A stretch of 64,000 nucleotides of DNA from contig NZ_FOJU01000003.1 of NCBI RefSeq assembly GCF_900111875.1, forward strand, positions 248,001 through 312,000, written 5' to 3'. Positions 52,688 to 62,168 of this stretch are shown here, in pieces. Source of the stretch: Poseidonocella pacifica (GTDB lineage: Bacteria; Pseudomonadota; Alphaproteobacteria; Rhodobacterales; Rhodobacteraceae). Below the pieces are notes generated by a model that was not told the origin of the DNA, ran no database searches, and saw only the letters and a program-made list of their open reading frames with translations. The position numbers were made by a program, and so were the translations under genes. How positions within the stretch are numbered: position 1 is the stretch's first letter; the number at the start of each line of letters is the position of its first letter.

Positions 52688-54220
52688 TCATAGCGGGATA
52701 TTGTCGTGCTTCTTCCACGGGTTGTTCAGCTTCTTGCCCCGCAATGAGGCAAAAGCGCGCGCAGCCCGCCGCCGGGTCGAATGGGGCATGATCACCTCGT
52801 CGATGAATCCCCGCTCCGCCGCGACGAAGGGATTGGCGAAACGGTCCTCATAATCCTTTGTCCGGGCGGCGATCTTTTCCGCATCGCCCAGTTCAGACCG
52901 ATAGAGGATCTCCACCGCGCCCTTCGCGCCCATCACCGCGATTTCCGCCGTGGGCCAGGCATAGTTGAAATCCCCCCGCAGATGCTTGGAGGCCATCACG
53001 TCATAGGCCCCGCCATAGGCTTTGCGCGTGATCACCGTCACCTTGGGCACCGTCGCCTCGCCATAGGCGAACAGCAGTTTCGCACCGTGCTTGATGACAC
53101 CGCCGTATTCCTGCCCCGTTCCGGGAAGGAAGCCGGGCACGTCGACAAAGGTCAGGATCGGGATCTCAAAGGCATCGCAAAAGCGCACGAACCGCGCGGC
53201 CTTGCGGCTGCTGTCGATATCAAGGCATCCGGCCAACACCATGGGCTGGTTCGCCACGACCCCAACGGTCCGCCCCTCCAGCCGGATAAAACCTGTGATG
53301 ATGTTCTTGGCGAAATCTTCCTGAATTTCGTAAAAGTCGCTCTCGTCCGCGACCTTGAGGATCAATTCCTTCATGTCATAGGGGCTGTTGGCATTCTGCG
53401 GGATCAGCGTATCGAGCGACGGCTCCACCCGGTCGGGGGCATCAAAGAAGGGGCGCACGGGCGGTTTCTCGCGATTGTTGAGCGGCAGGAAATCGACGAG
53501 CCGCCGCACCTCCGCCAGCGCTTCCACATCATTCTCAAAGGCCCCGTCGGCCACGGAGGATTTGCGGGTATGCGTCGAAGCACCGCCAAGCTCTTCGGCC
53601 GTGACCTGTTCGTTCGTCACCGTCTTGACCACATCGGGGCCGGTCACGAACATGTAGGAGGTCTCCTTCACCATAAAGATGAAATCCGTCATCGCGGGGG
53701 AATACACCGCCCCGCCCGCGCAGGGGCCCATGATCACGCTGATCTGGGGAATGACGCCGCTCGCCATGATGTTGCGCTGAAACACGTCGGCATAGCCTGC
53801 AAGGCTCGCCACGCCCTCCTGAATGCGCGCACCGCCGGAATCGTTGATCCCGATGAGCGGCGCGCCGTTCTGCATCGCCATATCCATGATCTTGCAGATC
53901 TTCTGGGCGTGGGTTTCGCTGAGCGAGCCGCCAAAGACGGTGAAATCCTGACTGAAGACATAGACCATGCGCCCGTTGATCGTGCCCCAGCCGGTCACGA
54001 CGCCATCGCCGTAAGGCCGCTGTTCCTGCATCCCGAAATCGGTGCAGCGATGCGCCACGAACATGTCGAACTCCTCAAAGGAGTCCTCGTCGAGCAGCAA
54101 TTCCACCCGCTCGCGCGCGGTGAGCTTGCCCTTGCCGTGCTGGGCGTCGATCCGGCGGGCGCCCCCGCCCATCTTGGCGGTCTCCCGGCGTCGCTCAAGC
54201 TCCTGCAAGATCTGCTTCAT
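52688..54220 (-). CDS. pccB: Propionyl-CoA carboxylase beta subunit (carboxyltransferase)
   Basis: A 510-residue carboxyltransferase beginning [20 protein letters not shown]. Family motifs are [42 protein letters not shown] (acyl-CoA oxyanion site), [16 protein letters not shown] and [16 protein letters not shown] (biotin site). With PccA it converts propionyl-CoA to methylmalonyl-CoA for the methylmalonyl-CoA pathway. The ATG at 54218-54220 matches the family start; longer frames upstream would cross the operator region. The promoter region contains repeated TGCAAA sites for PccR. Confidence 0.97.
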   Translation of the reverse strand: MKQILQELERRRETAKMGGGARRIDAQHGKGKLTARERVELLLDEDSFEEFDMFVAHRCTDFGMQEQRPYGDGVVTGWGTINGRMVYVFSQDFTVFGGSLSETHAQKICKIMDMAMQNGAPLIGINDSGGARIQEGVASLAGYADVFQRNIMASGVIPQISVIMGPCAGGAVYSPAMTDFIFMVKETSYMFVTGPDVVKTVTNEQVTAEELGGASTHTRKSSVADGAFENDVEALAEVRRLVDFLPLNNREKPPVRPFFDAPDRVEPSLDTLIPQNANSPYDMKELILKVADESDFYEIQEDFAKNIITGFIRLEGRTVGVVANQPMVLAGCLDIDSSRKAARFVRFCDAFEIPILTFVDVPGFLPGTGQEYGGVIKHGAKLLFAYGEATVPKVTVITRKAYGGAYDVMASKHLRGDFNYAWPTAEIAVMGAKGAVEILYRSELGDAEKIAARTKDYEDRFANPFVAAERGFIDEVIMPHSTRRRAARAFASLRGKKLNNPWKKHDNIPL

Positions 54221-54283
54221 CGTGGCTCCTCCTCCGATTGGCGCGACCCTATACTGCGCAGCGGCGAAGAAAAGGAAAGTCTC

Positions 54284-54336
54284 GCAAATTTGCAAATCGT
54301 GCAAAGGCAAAGCGAAAGAAAATGCAAATCTGCAAA
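54284..54336. promoter_or_regulatory. pccR box: PccR operator cluster in the pccB/MFS divergent promoter
   Basis: TTTGCAAA (54289-54296) is part of a perfect 10-bp palindrome GCAAATTTGC (54284-54293). TGCAAA then recurs at 54300-54305, 54323-54328 and 54331-54336. TTTGCAAA is the binding motif reported for the ScfR regulator PccR of Rhodobacter sphaeroides, as I recall. It lies 64-117 bp upstream of the pccB start and 60-112 bp upstream of the MFS gene. Confidence 0.8.
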
Positions 54337-54395
54337 GTCGCGCAAGCGCCCGCGCCATCTGGACAAAACCCGCGCGCGGGCATACGGCTCTCGCC

Positions 54396-55610
54396 ATGCA
54401 AAACGCCCCAGAGGTCCGGTATCTGGACCGTACAACCGCCCCGCACATCTCCACGCTGATCCTGCTCGCCGGGATCTCGGCCATGGCGATGAACATCTTC
54501 CTGCCGTCGCTGCCCCGCATGACCGAGCATTTCCAGACGGATTACCGGGTGATGCAACTCTCGGTCGCGCTCTATCTGGCAGTGAATGCGGTGCTGCAGA
54601 TCGCGATCGGCCCGATCTCCGACAAGTTCGGACGGCGGCCCATCATGTTGTGGGGTCTTGGCATCTTTCTGGTGGCGACGCTTGGCTGCATCTTTGCGCC
54701 AACGGTCGAGGTGTTTCTGGTCTTTCGGATGCTGCAATCGGTTGTTGTGGTGGGCATGGTCCTGTCGCGGGCGGTTGTGCGTGACATGGTCGCCGCCGAC
54801 CGGTCCGCCTCCATGATCGGCTACGTGACGATGGGGATGGCCTTGGTGCCGATGATCGCCCCGGCCCTCGGGGGGTTCCTCGATGGCGCTTTCGGGTGGG
54901 AGGCGAATTTCTGGGCGCTCTTCATCTTTGGCACAGGCCTCGTCTGGCTCACGTGGAAAGACCTTGGCGAAACGTCCGTTAGCTCTGGTCTCACCCTCGG
55001 ACAGCAGTTCCGCGAATATCCCGAATTGCTCACATCGCGGCGGTTCTGGGCCTTCTCGCTCGCCAATGCCTTCGCTTCGGGGGCCTTCTTTGCCTATCTC
55101 GGCGGCGCGCCTTTCGTCGGAAGCGAGGTCTACGGCCTCGATCCCGAAACCCTCGGGCTCTACTTCGGCGCTCCCGCCATCGGGTACATGCTGGGCAACT
55201 TCATCTCCGGAAAGTTCAGCGTGCGGATCGGAATCAACCGCATGGTGGTTTACGGCACGATGATCAACGCCATCGGGATCGGCCTTGCCCTCATCGCCTT
55301 CGGCCTCGGCTTCGGCAGCGCCCAGACCTTCTTTGCCTTCATGACCTTCGTGGGCCTTGGCAACGGCATGACCATCCCCAATGCCACGGCGGCGATGCTC
55401 TCGGTGCGCCCGCGCCTTGCCGGGACGGCCTCGGGCCTTGGCGGCGCGATCATGATCGGCGGCGGCGCGGTGCTTTCGGCGCTTGCCGGCGCGGCGCTCA
55501 GCCCCGGAACCGGCGCATGGCCGCTGCTCTGGATCATGTTCGCCACCGCCTGCGCCGCGATCGCCTCCATCGCCTATGGTCTCTACCGGGAACGGCAGGT
55601 CGCACCCTGA
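54396..55610 (+). CDS. Bcr/CflA-family MFS drug-resistance transporter
   Basis: A 404-residue transporter with 12 membrane helices. TM1-2 carry [15 protein letters not shown] and the loop 2-3 motif [13 protein letters not shown] marks the MFS drug exporter family; [16 protein letters not shown] is the motif C of drug:H+ antiporters. It probably exports toxic compounds by proton antiport. The start is the ATG at 54396. It is divergent from pccB and shares its PccR operator region, which suggests co-regulation with propionyl-CoA metabolism and raises the idea that it exports a pathway intermediate. Confidence 0.9.
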   Translation: MQNAPEVRYLDRTTAPHISTLILLAGISAMAMNIFLPSLPRMTEHFQTDYRVMQLSVALYLAVNAVLQIAIGPISDKFGRRPIMLWGLGIFLVATLGCIFAPTVEVFLVFRMLQSVVVVGMVLSRAVVRDMVAADRSASMIGYVTMGMALVPMIAPALGGFLDGAFGWEANFWALFIFGTGLVWLTWKDLGETSVSSGLTLGQQFREYPELLTSRRFWAFSLANAFASGAFFAYLGGAPFVGSEVYGLDPETLGLYFGAPAIGYMLGNFISGKFSVRIGINRMVVYGTMINAIGIGLALIAFGLGFGSAQTFFAFMTFVGLGNGMTIPNATAAMLSVRPRLAGTASGLGGAIMIGGGAVLSALAGAALSPGTGAWPLLWIMFATACAAIASIAYGLYRERQVAP

Positions 55611-55652
55611 CCGCCGTGCTGCACCTGCACGACGACCCCCTTGACCGCACGC

Positions 55653-55687
55653 TTTGCAAACTGCACCCTCGGATTCAGCAAATTCGC
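55653..55687. promoter_or_regulatory. pccR box: PccR autoregulatory sites upstream of pccR
   Basis: TTTGCAAA (55653-55660) is followed 17 bp later by GCAAATTCGC (55678-55687), which differs from the pccB palindrome GCAAATTTGC by one base. Both are 17-51 bp upstream of the pccR ATG. The paired motifs in front of pccB and pccR are good evidence for autoregulation by PccR. Confidence 0.78.
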
Positions 55688-55703
55688 TAAATCCGGGGGC
55701 ACG

Positions 55704-57119
55704 ATGGCTGTCACCAAACTCTATGCCGGAGCGAAACTCCGCGAATTCCGGGCGCGTCTCGCGCTGACGCAGAAGGATTTTGCCGCAAAGCTCGGGATTT
55801 CGCTGCCCTATCTCAACCAGATGGAAAACAACCACCGCCCGGTGAGCTCCTCCGTGCTTCTGGCCTTGGTGCAGGAATTCGGCTTTGACGTGGCCGAGCT
55901 TGGGTCGGGCGATGCCGAACGGATGGTCTCCGATATGCGAGAGGCGCTGGCCGACCCGATCTTCGGCAGCCTGCCCAAGGGAGAGATGCCCCCCGCCGCC
56001 GATCTGCGGCTGGCCGCGTCCAATGCCCCTGCCCTTGCCCGCGCCTTTCTGGAATTGCACCGCGCCTATCGCCAGACCCATGAGCGGTTGGCCTCCCTTG
56101 ATGAGGCACTTGGCCGCGACGATGCCCGCCTGATGCCCTCGCCTTGGGAAGAGGTCCGGGATTTCTTTCATTACTGCGACAACTACATCGACGCCGTGGA
56201 CCGCGCCGCAGAGCAGTTTTCCCGCACCGCGCCGCCCGGCACATCGCTGCGCGATCACGCCATCGCCGTGCTGGCCGAACGCGGCACCCGCGTCGCTTTT
56301 GAACCGATGGAGCCGCTCCGCCGGTTCGATGCGGACAGCGCCCGCCTGACCATCTCTTCCTACGCGCCGCCCAGCACCCAGACGTTCCAGATCCTGCTGC
56401 ATCTCGCCCATATGACCCAAGGCCCCCTGCTGGAGGCGAACCTCGACCTCGCGCGGTTCAAATCAGACGAGGCGCGCAACATCGCCAAGGTCGGGCTGGC
56501 CAACTATTTCGCCGGGGCCGCGCTGATGCCCTATACGCAATTTCTGGCAGAGGCGCATAATTTCCGCCACGATCTCGAACGGCTGGCGGTGCGCTTCGGG
56601 GCCTCCATCGAACAGGTGGCGCACCGGCTCTCGACCCTGCAACGCGCCGGCGCCAAGGGCGTGCCGTTCTTCTTCGTGCGGGTGGATCAGGCCGGGACGA
56701 TCACCAAGCGCCATTCGGCAACCCGGTTGCAATTCGCCCGCTTTGGCGGGGCCTGTCCCTTGTGGAACGTGCACCGTGCCTTTGAAACGCCGGGGCGCTT
56801 TCTGCGCCAACTGGCCGAAACCCCCGACGGGGTGCGCTATATCAGCCTTGCGCGCGATGTCTCCAAGCCCGGCGGCCATTTCGGAGCCCCGGTCCGGCGC
56901 TTTGCCATCGCACTGGGGTGCCAGATTTCCCACGCCGAACATCTGGTCTATGCCGACGGGCTTTCGCTCGATCAGGACGACGCTTATGAGCCCATCGGGA
57001 TTTCCTGCCGGATCTGTGAGCGTGTGGGCTGTCACCAACGCTCGGTTCCCCCGCTGGAGCGACGCTTGCGGATCGACCCGCTCGCCCGCGGTGTGCTGCC
57101 CTACGAGGTCGCGCGCTGA
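55704..57119 (+). CDS. pccR: Propionyl-CoA-responsive regulator PccR (ScfR family)
   Basis: A 471-residue regulator with an XRE-type HTH at about residues 8-65 (KDFAAKLGISLPYLNQMEN) and the ScfR C-terminal region ending in GISCRICERVGCHQRSVPPL, whose paired Cys mark the family. In Rhodobacter sphaeroides PccR activates the propionyl-CoA carboxylase genes. Support here is the ScfR architecture, position beside pccB with one exporter gene between, and TTTGCAAA-type motifs upstream of both itself and pccB. The start is the ATG at 55704-55706, as an upstream extension would cross the motifs. The other ScfR in this window is at 3.8-5.1 kb. Confidence 0.9.
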   Translation: MAVTKLYAGAKLREFRARLALTQKDFAAKLGISLPYLNQMENNHRPVSSSVLLALVQEFGFDVAELGSGDAERMVSDMREALADPIFGSLPKGEMPPAADLRLAASNAPALARAFLELHRAYRQTHERLASLDEALGRDDARLMPSPWEEVRDFFHYCDNYIDAVDRAAEQFSRTAPPGTSLRDHAIAVLAERGTRVAFEPMEPLRRFDADSARLTISSYAPPSTQTFQILLHLAHMTQGPLLEANLDLARFKSDEARNIAKVGLANYFAGAALMPYTQFLAEAHNFRHDLERLAVRFGASIEQVAHRLSTLQRAGAKGVPFFFVRVDQAGTITKRHSATRLQFARFGGACPLWNVHRAFETPGRFLRQLAETPDGVRYISLARDVSKPGGHFGAPVRRFAIALGCQISHAEHLVYADGLSLDQDDAYEPIGISCRICERVGCHQRSVPPLERRLRIDPLARGVLPYEVAR

Positions 57120-57686
57120 TCAGTCGAAATCCGGCCCGTATTCCAGCACGAGCGGCACGATGATCTCTTCCTCATCCGTCAGGTGACGGTCAAGGAACGT
57201 CGCAAACCGCTGTTGCATCTCATGGAACCGGCCAATCTCGTCGTGGGCCCCGCTGCCATCCTGAATCTGCCGCAGCACCCGGTTGGTGTGGTCGGCAAAC
57301 GCGTGGATGTGGTGATCCAGCACGTGATGATCCGCGTCCAGAATCTCGAACCCTTGCTCAAGCCGCGCATCAAGCGGGAGGAACTGCGGAAAGTAATGCT
57401 CATCCTCGATATGGTGATGGCTGTGCAACTGGTTCAGGAAAAAGCCCGCCATCCGCTGCAAGTTCGGCGCAAACCGTGGCCCCGGCCCGTTGTCGAACGC
57501 TGTCACCGCCTCATCGCTGAGTTGCCCGAGCAGTTTGCGGAACATCAGATGCCGGTCCAGCCAGAAGGCCGTCATATTGTTGAAATTGGCATGCCCCTGC
57601 CAGTCGGCCTTGGGGTATTTCTCCGCCAACACCCGAAGATGTACCGGAAGGCCCGTGCGGGTATCGAGGTTCAGCGAGGTATCCAT
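57120..57686 (-). CDS. Hemerythrin-domain protein
   Basis: A 188-residue protein with a hemerythrin HHE-type fold: the histidines in HSHHHIEDEHYFP (residues about 89-101) and ADHHVLDHHIHAF (about 118-130) and the HLTDEEEIIVP end motif form a probable diiron site. Functions of relatives include oxygen or nitric oxide sensing and iron storage. ATG at 57684-57686. It abuts the pccR stop convergently (TGA at 57117-57119, TCA at 57120-57122). A 217-bp gap upstream separates it from the Tpa gene. Confidence 0.88.
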   Translation of the reverse strand: MDTSLNLDTRTGLPVHLRVLAEKYPKADWQGHANFNNMTAFWLDRHLMFRKLLGQLSDEAVTAFDNGPGPRFAPNLQRMAGFFLNQLHSHHHIEDEHYFPQFLPLDARLEQGFEILDADHHVLDHHIHAFADHTNRVLRQIQDGSGAHDEIGRFHEMQQRFATFLDRHLTDEEEIIVPLVLEYGPDFD

Positions 57687-57903
57687 ACCCGCAAAGCTAG
57701 GACAGGGCCGCGCCGCCGCCAATCCCTTTTGCCGCGCGCGGATGCACAGCCCCTGCGCGGGGCGGAGCGGCAGAGGTTCGGCCAATTCCCGCGCGACATG
57801 GCCCCCGATGCCCCGGCAATCGGCATTCCGCCCGCCTCCGGCCCTATCCTTTTTCGCGAATCCGTGCTGATGTGCCGCCCGACAACGGTGAGAGGTATTG
57901 GCG

Positions 57904-59301
57904 ATGGATGGAACACTGAAGGAAAACGATCTCTCGGGTGTGGTGGCGGCGGACAAGGCGCATGTCTGGCATCACCTCGTCTCCCACAAGGGGTTCGAGA
58001 CGACCGACCCCAAGATCATCGTCGAAGGCAAGGGCCTGCGCGTCTGGGATCAGAACGGCAAGGAGCATCTCGACGCGGTTTCCGGCGCGGTCTGGACGGT
58101 CAATGTCGGCTACGGGCGCACCCGCATTGCCGATGCGATCCGCGACCAGCTGGTACAGCTCAACTATTTCGCGGGTGCCATGGGGTCCATCCCCGGCGCG
58201 CGCTTCGCTGAGCGGCTCATCGAAAAGATGCCCGGCCTTTCGCGCGTCTACTATTGCAACTCCGGCTCCGAGGCCAACGAGAAGGCCTTCAAGATGGTCC
58301 GCCAGATCGCGCACAAGCGCTATGGCGGCAAGAAGCACAAGATCCTCTACCGCGACCGCGATTATCACGGCACCACCATCGGCTGTCTCTCCGCCGGCGG
58401 CCAGCAGGAGCGCAACGCCCAATACGGCCCCTTCGCGCCCGGCTTTGTCGAGGTACCGCACTGTCTCGAATACCGCGCCGCCGATCAGGGCTGGGGCGAT
58501 CTCTCGGGCGAGGCCTATGGCCAGCGCGCCGCCGACGCCATCGAGGAGGTCATTCTGCGCGAGGGCCCCGATACGGTCGGCGCGCTCTGCCTTGAGCCGG
58601 TGACGGCGGGCGGCGGTGTCATCACCCCGCCACAGGGTTACTGGGAGCGGGTGCAGGAGATCTGCCGCAAATATGACATCCTGCTGCATATCGATGAGGT
58701 CGTCTGCGGCGTGGGCCGCACCGGCAACTGGTTCGGCTATCAGAATTACGGCGTGAAGCCCGACATGGTCACGATGGCCAAGGGCGTCGCCTCCGGCTAT
58801 GCGGCCATCGCCTGTCTCGTCACCACCGATGAGGTTTTTGACCTCTTCAAGACCGATGCCGACGATCCCATGGATTACTTCCGCGACATCTCCACCTTCG
58901 GGGGCTGCACCGCCGGCCCGGCGGCCGCGCTGGAGAACATGGCCATCATCGAGGAAGAGGGTCTGCTCGAAAACACCACCGCCATGGGTGAGCGACTTCA
59001 GGAGAACCTGCGCGCTCTCGCGGAGAAACACGCCGTGATCGGCGATGTGCGCGGCGCGGGTCTCTTCTGCGGCGCGGAGCTTGTCGCTGACCGCGCCTCG
59101 AAGGAGCCGGTGAGCGAGGCACTGGTCAAGGCCGTGACGGGCGATTGCATGGCGCAGGGCGTCATTATCGGCGCGACCAACCGCTCCGTGCCGGGCTACA
59201 ACAACACGCTGTGTTTCGCCCCCCCGCTGATCGCCAGCGCCGATGACATCGACGAGATCACCGGCGCGGTGGATGCCGCCCTGACCCGCGTTTTCGGATA
59301 G
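57904..59301 (+). CDS. tpa: Taurine-pyruvate aminotransferase-like class III aminotransferase
   Basis: A 465-residue PLP enzyme. CNSGSEANEKAFKMVRQIAH and DRDYHGTTIGCLSAGGQ bind substrate and PLP, HIDEVVCGVGRTG carries the PLP-contacting Asp and TMAKGVASGY the Schiff-base Lys. It matches the roseobacter taurine-pyruvate aminotransferase by memory of the whole pattern (start MDGTLKENDLSGVVAADKAH). Tpa converts taurine plus pyruvate to sulfoacetaldehyde plus alanine. The ATG at 57904 follows GAGAGG. No xsc or tauABC is in the window, so another omega-amine is possible. Confidence 0.85.
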   Translation: MDGTLKENDLSGVVAADKAHVWHHLVSHKGFETTDPKIIVEGKGLRVWDQNGKEHLDAVSGAVWTVNVGYGRTRIADAIRDQLVQLNYFAGAMGSIPGARFAERLIEKMPGLSRVYYCNSGSEANEKAFKMVRQIAHKRYGGKKHKILYRDRDYHGTTIGCLSAGGQQERNAQYGPFAPGFVEVPHCLEYRAADQGWGDLSGEAYGQRAADAIEEVILREGPDTVGALCLEPVTAGGGVITPPQGYWERVQEICRKYDILLHIDEVVCGVGRTGNWFGYQNYGVKPDMVTMAKGVASGYAAIACLVTTDEVFDLFKTDADDPMDYFRDISTFGGCTAGPAAALENMAIIEEEGLLENTTAMGERLQENLRALAEKHAVIGDVRGAGLFCGAELVADRASKEPVSEALVKAVTGDCMAQGVIIGATNRSVPGYNNTLCFAPPLIASADDIDEITGAVDAALTRVFG

Positions 59302-59308
59302 GTGCAAG

Positions 59309-59378
59309 GTATGACAAGTGTATGACGCGGAGTCATACGCTTGTCATACAAAAGTCATACCCGCTTTTCAGGGACTTA
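59309..59378. repeat. Dispersed 65-bp hairpin/phased-heptamer element, copy 2
   Basis: GTATGAC occurs at 59309-59315 and 59320-59326, then GTCATAC at 59332-59338, 59343-59349 and 59354-59360, so five heptamers are spaced 11, 12, 11 and 11 bp with an inversion in the middle. The hairpin arms are ACAAGTGTATGAC (59314-59326) and GTCATACGCTTGT (59332-59344), one arm difference from perfect. The element ends on the TTA that is the stop of the minus-strand M20 gene. It lies between convergent genes, as does copy 1. Confidence 0.9.
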
Positions 59379-60581
59379 GCCCGAACTGGTCCGTTGAACG
59401 GCACGCGCCATGACCCGCAGGCCCGCCACCAGATCGGCCTCCGCCGTATCCTCCTCAAAGGTGTGGCTGACCCCGCCGATCGAGGGCACGAACAGCATCG
59501 CCACTGGCATGTGCCGCGATACATTTGTGGCGTCATGCAGCGCGCCCGACGGCATCCGCCGCCAGCGCCCCGGCACCACGTCCTCGGCCGCCTCTTCCAG
59601 CGCGCGGCGCAGGCCCGCATCCATCTCCACCGGAGCGAGGCCAAGCATCGGCCCGAAGTCGAGCCCAAGCCCCTGATGCGCCGCAACCTCGTCCGCCGCC
59701 TCACGGATGATCGCCTCCATCCGGGCCAGCCGATCAGGATCGCCATCGCGCCATTGCATCGAAAATGTCACCCGCCCCGGCACGATCGAAGAGGCGTTCG
59801 GATGCACCGCCACATGCCCCACGGTCCAGACGGTCTGGGGCGTGACGACATTGGCGAAACGCTCTGAAATCAAGGTGTTGAAAGCAACCATCCCCTGCAC
59901 GGCATCGCGCCGCAAATGCATCGGCGTGGTGCCTGCGTGGTTCTGTTGACCGCTAAAGGTGATGCGCATGTCGCGGATGCCGACGATGCTCTCGACAACG
60001 CCGATGGCTTCCTGCGCATCGTCCAGCCACGGCCCCTGCTCGATGTGCATTTCCATGAAAGCGCTGAACCGGGCGGGGTCGACAAAGGGCCCGCCCCAAC
60101 CCGCGATCCGTCGCCGCGCATCGGCAAAGGTGATCCCCGCCCGGTCGGTCAGCAGGTCCGCCTGATCAAGCGAGAGCGCCCCGCCCCAGATCGCGCTGCC
60201 GGTCGTCACGCCGAACCGGCCTTCCTCATCCTCAAAGGAGACAACGGAGACCGGCGGCGCCCCCGCCTCTTGTGCCGCGCGCGCAATCTCCAGCGCCGCA
60301 ATCACACCAAGCGCCCCGTCAAGCCAGCCCCCTTCCGGCTGGCTGTCCGAATGGGACCCCAAAAGCAAGGACCGCTCCGCCCCCGCCAGCCCGAACAGAT
60401 TGCCTACCGGATCATATCTAACCTCAAGCCCCGCCGCAGAAAATCGCTCTGCAAGCCACGCCCGTGATGCCAGATCCGCCTCGGAAAATGCAGGCCTGAC
60501 AACGCCCTTGCCGATACCGGACGCCCCGAATTCCCGCAGTCGGTGCAGATCCGCCAGAAACCGTTCCGCATTCACTTTCAT
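59376..60581 (-). CDS. M20-family Zn-dependent amidohydrolase (N-carbamoyl-amino-acid/allantoate hydrolase type)
   Basis: A 401-residue metallopeptidase-like hydrolase. The dinuclear zinc ligands are in [20 protein letters not shown] (His, Asp), [11 protein letters not shown] (Glu pair), [12 protein letters not shown] and the C-terminal [13 protein letters not shown] (His). [23 protein letters not shown] is the dimerisation or substrate loop of the carbamoylase/allantoate branch. It hydrolyses N-carbamoyl or ureido compounds; the substrate is not resolved. The ATG at 60579-60581 has a strong AGGAGG upstream. Its stop lies in the copy 2 repeat, convergent with tpa. Confidence 0.9.
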   Translation of the reverse strand: MKVNAERFLADLHRLREFGASGIGKGVVRPAFSEADLASRAWLAERFSAAGLEVRYDPVGNLFGLAGAERSLLLGSHSDSQPEGGWLDGALGVIAALEIARAAQEAGAPPVSVVSFEDEEGRFGVTTGSAIWGGALSLDQADLLTDRAGITFADARRRIAGWGGPFVDPARFSAFMEMHIEQGPWLDDAQEAIGVVESIVGIRDMRITFSGQQNHAGTTPMHLRRDAVQGMVAFNTLISERFANVVTPQTVWTVGHVAVHPNASSIVPGRVTFSMQWRDGDPDRLARMEAIIREAADEVAAHQGLGLDFGPMLGLAPVEMDAGLRRALEEAAEDVVPGRWRRMPSGALHDATNVSRHMPVAMLFVPSIGGVSHTFEEDTAEADLVAGLRVMARAVQRTSSG

Positions 60582-60684
60582 CCGAAATCACCTCCTGTAC
60601 GTATCCCGTCATAACCCCGCATGCGGCGCAAGCCGATTGACGGGCACCTTGCCGCGCTAGGTATCGCACCAGAAGGAGGACCCG

Positions 60685-62097
60685 ATGCCCTCAAAGTCCA
60701 CATTGCTCTGGTTCCGCAGGGATCTTCGCCTCGGCGATCATCCCGCGTTGACCGCCGCCGCCGCGCGCGGGACGGTGATCCCGGTCTTTATCCATGACGA
60801 CAGCGTGGCGAACCTTGGCGCTGCACCGAAATGGCGGCTTGGCCTCTCGCTTGAATGCCTCGGCGCCGCGCTTGAGGCCAAGGGCAGCCGGTTAATTCTG
60901 CGCCGCGGCCCCGCTCTCGAAGTGCTGGAGGAATTGATCGAAGAGACGGGCGTAGATGCCGTCTATTGGTCGCGCCTCTACGATGGCACCGCGCAGGAGC
61001 GCGATTCCCGCGTGAAAGAAGAGCTTGGAAACAACGGCATAGAGGCCAAATCCTTTGGCGGGCATGTCCTGTTTGAGCCGTGGACCGTCGCGACACAGCA
61101 GGGCAATTTCTACAAGGTCTACACCCCGTTCTGGAAGTCGGTGCGCGACCGGGAGGTCGACACTCCGCTTCCCGCGCCGGATTTGACCGCCCCCTCCGAA
61201 TGGCCCGGCAGCGAAGCGCTCCCTGACTGGGAACTCGGGGCGGGCATGGCACGGGGCGAGAGCATTGTGCGGCGCTTCGCCAATCCCGGTGAATCCGCCG
61301 CGCAAAGCCGCCTTGGGGCCTTCATGGCGCAGGGCGTGGACGAATATGCCACGCGGCGCGACCTGCCCGCCGAGGACGGCACATCCAACATGTCCGAGCA
61401 TCTCACCACCGGGGAGATTTCCCCCGCCCAACTCTGGCATGCCGCGCTTCGGGAGGAAAAGGACGGCAAGGCGGGCGCAGAGACCTTTCGCAAGGAACTC
61501 GTCTGGCGCGACTTTGCCTATCACCTTCTCTATCATACGCCGCGCCTGACCGAAGGCAACTGGCGCGAGGAATGGGATGCCTTTCCCTGGAACGAAGACG
61601 AACGGCGCAAAGAGGTCACGGCGTGGAAACAGGCCCGGACGGGCATTCCCATCGTCGATGCGGGCTTGCGCGAAATGTACGTGACCGGACGCATGCACAA
61701 CCGGGTGCGGATGAACGTCGCATCCTACCTCAGCAAACATTTGATGTGCCACTGGCTCATCGGGTTGAAATGGTTCGAAGATTGCCTGATCGACTGGGAC
61801 ATCGCCAACAACGCGCTCGGCTGGCAATGGGCGGCGGGTTCTGGCCCCGATGCCGCCCCCTATTTCCGCATCTTCAACCCCGAGACCCAGGCCAAGCGGT
61901 TCGACCCGGATCACGCTTATATCAAGCGCTGGATCGCCGAGGGACAGGAAAACCCGTCCAAAGACGCCCTGTCATACTTTGACGCGATCCCGGCGAGTTG
62001 GGGCCTGTCGCCGAGCGATCCCTACCCCGCGCCCATCGTTTCAGCCGATGAGGGGCGAAAACGGGCGCTCGACGCTTACGAGAACCGGGGTTTCTGA
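60685..62097 (+). CDS. phrB: Deoxyribodipyrimidine photolyase
   Basis: A 470-residue photolyase/cryptochrome. The N-terminal antenna domain begins STLLWFRRDLRLGDHPAL; the FAD-binding half shows SEHLTTGEISPAQLWH, EGNWREEWDAFPWNED, MHNRVRMNVASYLSKHL and WQWAAGSGPDAAPYFRIFNP. These are the class I CPD photolyase motifs for light-driven repair of pyrimidine dimers. AGGAGG precedes the ATG at 60685. It precedes cfa by 71 bp on the same strand. Confidence 0.95.
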   Translation: MPSKSTLLWFRRDLRLGDHPALTAAAARGTVIPVFIHDDSVANLGAAPKWRLGLSLECLGAALEAKGSRLILRRGPALEVLEELIEETGVDAVYWSRLYDGTAQERDSRVKEELGNNGIEAKSFGGHVLFEPWTVATQQGNFYKVYTPFWKSVRDREVDTPLPAPDLTAPSEWPGSEALPDWELGAGMARGESIVRRFANPGESAAQSRLGAFMAQGVDEYATRRDLPAEDGTSNMSEHLTTGEISPAQLWHAALREEKDGKAGAETFRKELVWRDFAYHLLYHTPRLTEGNWREEWDAFPWNEDERRKEVTAWKQARTGIPIVDAGLREMYVTGRMHNRVRMNVASYLSKHLMCHWLIGLKWFEDCLIDWDIANNALGWQWAAGSGPDAAPYFRIFNPETQAKRFDPDHAYIKRWIAEGQENPSKDALSYFDAIPASWGLSPSDPYPAPIVSADEGRKRALDAYENRGF

Positions 62098-62168
62098 GAT
62101 CCTGACCCTTGGGCTTGCAGGCCGCCCAACAGGGTTCTAGCCTTTCCCCTAAATCTTACGGAGCCGCG

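Noticed and set aside
54249-56420. Long minus-strand open frame (723 codons) opposite the MFS exporter and pccR
   Set aside because: It runs across two real genes and the operator region and has biased composition. It is a shadow frame.
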